A stretch of 5,939 nucleotides of DNA from an archaeon (lineage in GTDB: Archaea; Nanobdellota; Nanobdellia; Pacearchaeales; GW2011-AR1), in contig JAUVHP010000059.1 in the NCBI GenBank assembly GCA_030593225.1, forward strand, positions 1 through 5,939, given 5' to 3'. Numbering within the stretch: position 1 is the first letter of the stretch; each line of letters begins with the position of its first letter. The translations under genes and the position numbers were made by a program. Below the pieces are notes generated by a model. It was given only the letters and a program-made list of their open reading frames with translations. It was not told the DNA's origin and searched no databases. Below, in pieces: positions 4,362-5,939 of the stretch.

Positions 4362-4550
4362 CTATTTTTCTTTTTCTGAATAATGATTTATATTTAATTC
4401 ACCTTTCTTAAATAAATTCACTAATCTATCTTTTATAGATTTTGGAATATTCACTCCATAAATTTCTTTTTTATTCAAAATCAAAACAATAGAATAATCT
4501 TTTTCAAAAATATCTCCTCCAGATTTATCAATTTGAAATAATGTAATCAT
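4362..4550 (-). CDS. N-terminal fragment of the frameshifted gene
   Basis: 62 residues from ATG 4550, only 3 bases after the aIF5B stop. A GGGGG (4564-4560), inside the last codons of aIF5B, can act as a Shine-Dalgarno 9 bases upstream, supporting this start and translational coupling. It reads MITLFQIDKSGGD, then a beta hairpin and KSIKDRLVNLFKKG, and stops abruptly in SEKEK within an A-rich run where the downstream frame takes over. A complete 62-residue protein is the less likely alternative. Confidence 0.6.
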   Translation of the reverse strand: MITLFQIDKSGGDIFEKDYSIVLILNKKEIYGVNIPKSIKDRLVNLFKKGELNINHYSEKEK

Positions 4551-4553
4551 TTC

Positions 4554-5939
4554 TTAATTCCCCCAATCTGCTTTTTTCTGTCGTTTGATTTCTGCAATTT
4601 CTTGTAGAATTTTTATTTCATTTTGAGAAAGTAAATCTTTATTCTTTTTGAAATTTTTAAATTGGGATTCTCCTAAATCAGAATAAATATTATTTCTTTC
4701 TTTCATTGCTCTTTCAAAATTTATTCCTGGAATTGAAACCGCGATTTCCATTCCTTCTGTTGCTTCGCTTACTGATTTTTGTTCTGATTGAATATTTTTT
4801 ATTCTGCCAACCTTTTCTCCTTTTTCATCAATTAAATTTTGTCCAGAAATTAATTTTCCTGCTTCAACTCTTACTCCAAAAATTGCTGGACTTGTATTTC
4901 TAAAAACATATTGATGCAAAATTTTTAATTTTGTAATTGTTGCTAAACCCATTAATCTTTTTTTCTCTATTTCTTTTTGTTTTTCTTTTCTCCACTCAAC
5001 TAAGTTTTCAATTAATTTGTAAATTACTTTATCTGTTAAAATTTTGAGATTATTTTTAATTTCTTTTGCGTCTTCGTCAATTGAAGTATTAAATCCAACA
5101 ATTATTGAGTCCAGTTCATTTATGTCAAGATTTGCTTTTGCTGAAATTATATCTTTTTTATTTATGTTTCCTATTCCTGCTTTAACTACTGAAATATTAT
5201 TTTCTTTTAATAAAACCAAAAGTGCTTCTAAACTTCCTAAAGAATCAGCTTTTGCTATGATTCCTTGTTTTTGTGTTTGAATGTTTTCTGAAATTTCTTT
5301 TGTGAATTTTTCTTTTATTTCTTTTAAATTATTTTTGTAAATTTCAAATGGCATTCCTGGAAGAATTTCGTTTTTTTCTACAAGTTGCATTCTTAATCCA
5401 GTTGAAGCAGTGACTTTATCTTTTGGTGAAAATTTTGCACAAAGAGGTTTTATCTCTTCAAGGATTCTTATTTTAGATATTATTGGTTCGCCTTGGAATG
5501 ATGCTACTGCAATTTTGTCTGTCTTTTTTAATTCTCCATCGTAAAGAATTGCCTCTATATAATTTGTTGATTTTTCTTTTTTGATTTCAAGCATTACTCC
5601 TTGAGCATCTTTTCCTAATTCTAATTTATCTGCTAAATATTTTTGCGAAATTCCGCACAGCATCATTATTAGTTCTGGTATTCCTTCTTTTGTTTGCGCA
5701 GATGTTGGAACTAAGGCAATTTTTTTTGTAAAGTCATCTATATTGTAATATAAATCAGCATCAAACCCGTGGCTATTTAATGCTCCAATTATTGTCATAT
5801 ATCTTTCATTAAAAATTTGCTTAATATTTTGTGGTTGTGATTCTATGCTTTTCTGTAAATTGTCATTTAGTTTTTTCCAACTTGAGATATTATCTATTTT
5901 ATTTAGTGCTATAATGAAAGGCGTTTTATTGTGTTTTAG
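4554..5939 (-). CDS. infB: Archaeal translation initiation factor aIF5B (IF2 homologue), 5' end outside the window
   Basis: The frame is open from base 5939 to TAA 4556-4554, showing 461 residues of a protein usually near 600. aIF5B is the ribosomal GTPase that promotes initiator tRNA placement and subunit joining. The visible part begins inside the G domain: TPFIIALNKID (residues 6-16) carries the G4 motif NKID, and VPTSAQTKEG (about 77-86) the G5 SA. Domain II follows (about 107-200, with AILYDGELKKTDKIAV), then domain III (about 225-320) with ADSLGSLEALLVLLKEN and GIGNINKKDI, a long linker helix (VEWRKEKQKEIEKK), and domain IV (331-461, IFGVRVEAGKLISGQNLI, VSEATEGMEIAVSIPG), ending KADWGN. 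Met at 5798 lies after the G4 motif and is not the start. No intein is seen in this part. The P-loop and switches lie beyond the right edge. The following gene starts 3 bases after the stop. Confidence 0.95.
   Translation of the reverse strand, partial: LKHNKTPFIIALNKIDNISSWKKLNDNLQKSIESQPQNIKQIFNERYMTIIGALNSHGFDADLYYNIDDFTKKIALVPTSAQTKEGIPELIMMLCGISQKYLADKLELGKDAQGVMLEIKKEKSTNYIEAILYDGELKKTDKIAVASFQGEPIISKIRILEEIKPLCAKFSPKDKVTASTGLRMQLVEKNEILPGMPFEIYKNNLKEIKEKFTKEISENIQTQKQGIIAKADSLGSLEALLVLLKENNISVVKAGIGNINKKDIISAKANLDINELDSIIVGFNTSIDEDAKEIKNNLKILTDKVIYKLIENLVEWRKEKQKEIEKKRLMGLATITKLKILHQYVFRNTSPAIFGVRVEAGKLISGQNLIDEKGEKVGRIKNIQSEQKSVSEATEGMEIAVSIPGINFERAMKERNNIYSDLGESQFKNFKKNKDLLSQNEIKILQEIAEIKRQKKADWGN

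Larger units (their letters stand above)
4037..4550 (-). pseudogene. Gene of about 170 residues split by a single-base frameshift, function unknown
   Basis: Two reading frames join naturally. The first, from ATG 4550, ends HYSEKEK at TAG 4364-4362. The second is open from 4387 to 4037 but has no ATG near its beginning. Removing one A from the A5 runs (4365-4369 or 4371-4375) gives ...HYSEKENRFRLRFHT... and an uninterrupted protein of about 170 residues. Its order is an N-terminal strand (ITLFQIDKSGGD), a beta hairpin (YSIVLILNKKEIYGVNIP), a helix, a basic strand (RFRLRF), a helix, VNFQICNDFDGHFHEIKD and a Lys-rich end LEELIKIIKK. Acidic residues on strand ends (IDKSG; ICNDFDGH) would suit an RNase H-like fold, but that is speculation. 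It starts 3 bases after the aIF5B stop, so it is co-transcribed. A homopolymer sequencing error, a real mutation or programmed +1 shifting are all possible. Confidence 0.65.

Noticed and set aside
4706..4903. Plus-strand open frame of 65 codons rich in Leu and Phe
   Set aside because: It is antisense to aIF5B domain IV; the apparent hydrophobic helix comes from Lys/Glu codons read backwards.
5044..5280. Plus-strand open frame of 78 codons
   Set aside because: It is antisense to aIF5B domain III, with no independent support.
5796..5798. ATG at 5798 as the start of the aIF5B-like protein
   Set aside because: The frame continues upstream to the window edge and encodes the GTPase G4 motif NKID, so the gene begins outside the window.

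Overview
The window looks archaeal, most likely from a small-genome DPANN lineage of the Pacearchaeota/Woesearchaeota kind. The reasons are: a partial translation initiation factor of the aIF5B type (archaeal/eukaryotic IF2 homologue), archaeal TATA boxes placed about 25 bases before apparently leaderless starts, an archaeal RelE-type toxin-antitoxin pair, very AT-rich DNA, and envelope proteins of styles I associate with DPANN genomes (single N-terminal membrane anchor, Glu-rich linkers, N-glycosylation sequons). The phylum assignment is an inference.

Left block (1-2419, all minus strand, so read right to left). A 542-residue membrane-anchored, mostly extracytoplasmic protein (2419-791) is followed by an antitoxin/toxin pair (758-292, 4-base ATGA overlap) with its own TATA box and operator-like repeats. 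After a short CG-rich intergenic element comes the N-terminal part of a winged-helix regulator that leaves the window at base 1. A 14-bp exact repeat brackets the toxin-antitoxin module.

Centre (2420-3662). A divergent, very AT-rich spacer carries a leadered minus start (GTG with a good Shine-Dalgarno) and a leaderless plus start. On the plus strand lie a secreted 223-residue protein with a probable C-terminal beta-sandwich and a 91-residue single-pass membrane protein, 15 bases apart and probably co-transcribed.

Convergent gap (3663-4036). This has no convincing gene but holds two GC-rich, strongly structured blocks in AT-rich DNA. Each is preceded at the right distance by a TATA-like box and followed by T-rich DNA. 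They are best read as two small non-coding RNAs of unknown class, or as structured 3' elements. The second can fold as a compact cloverleaf of three hairpins.

Right block (4037-5939, minus strand). The C-terminal three quarters of aIF5B (5' end outside the window) is followed after 3 bases by an unrecognised gene of about 170 residues. That gene appears split by a one-base frameshift in an A-rich run near 4365-4375.
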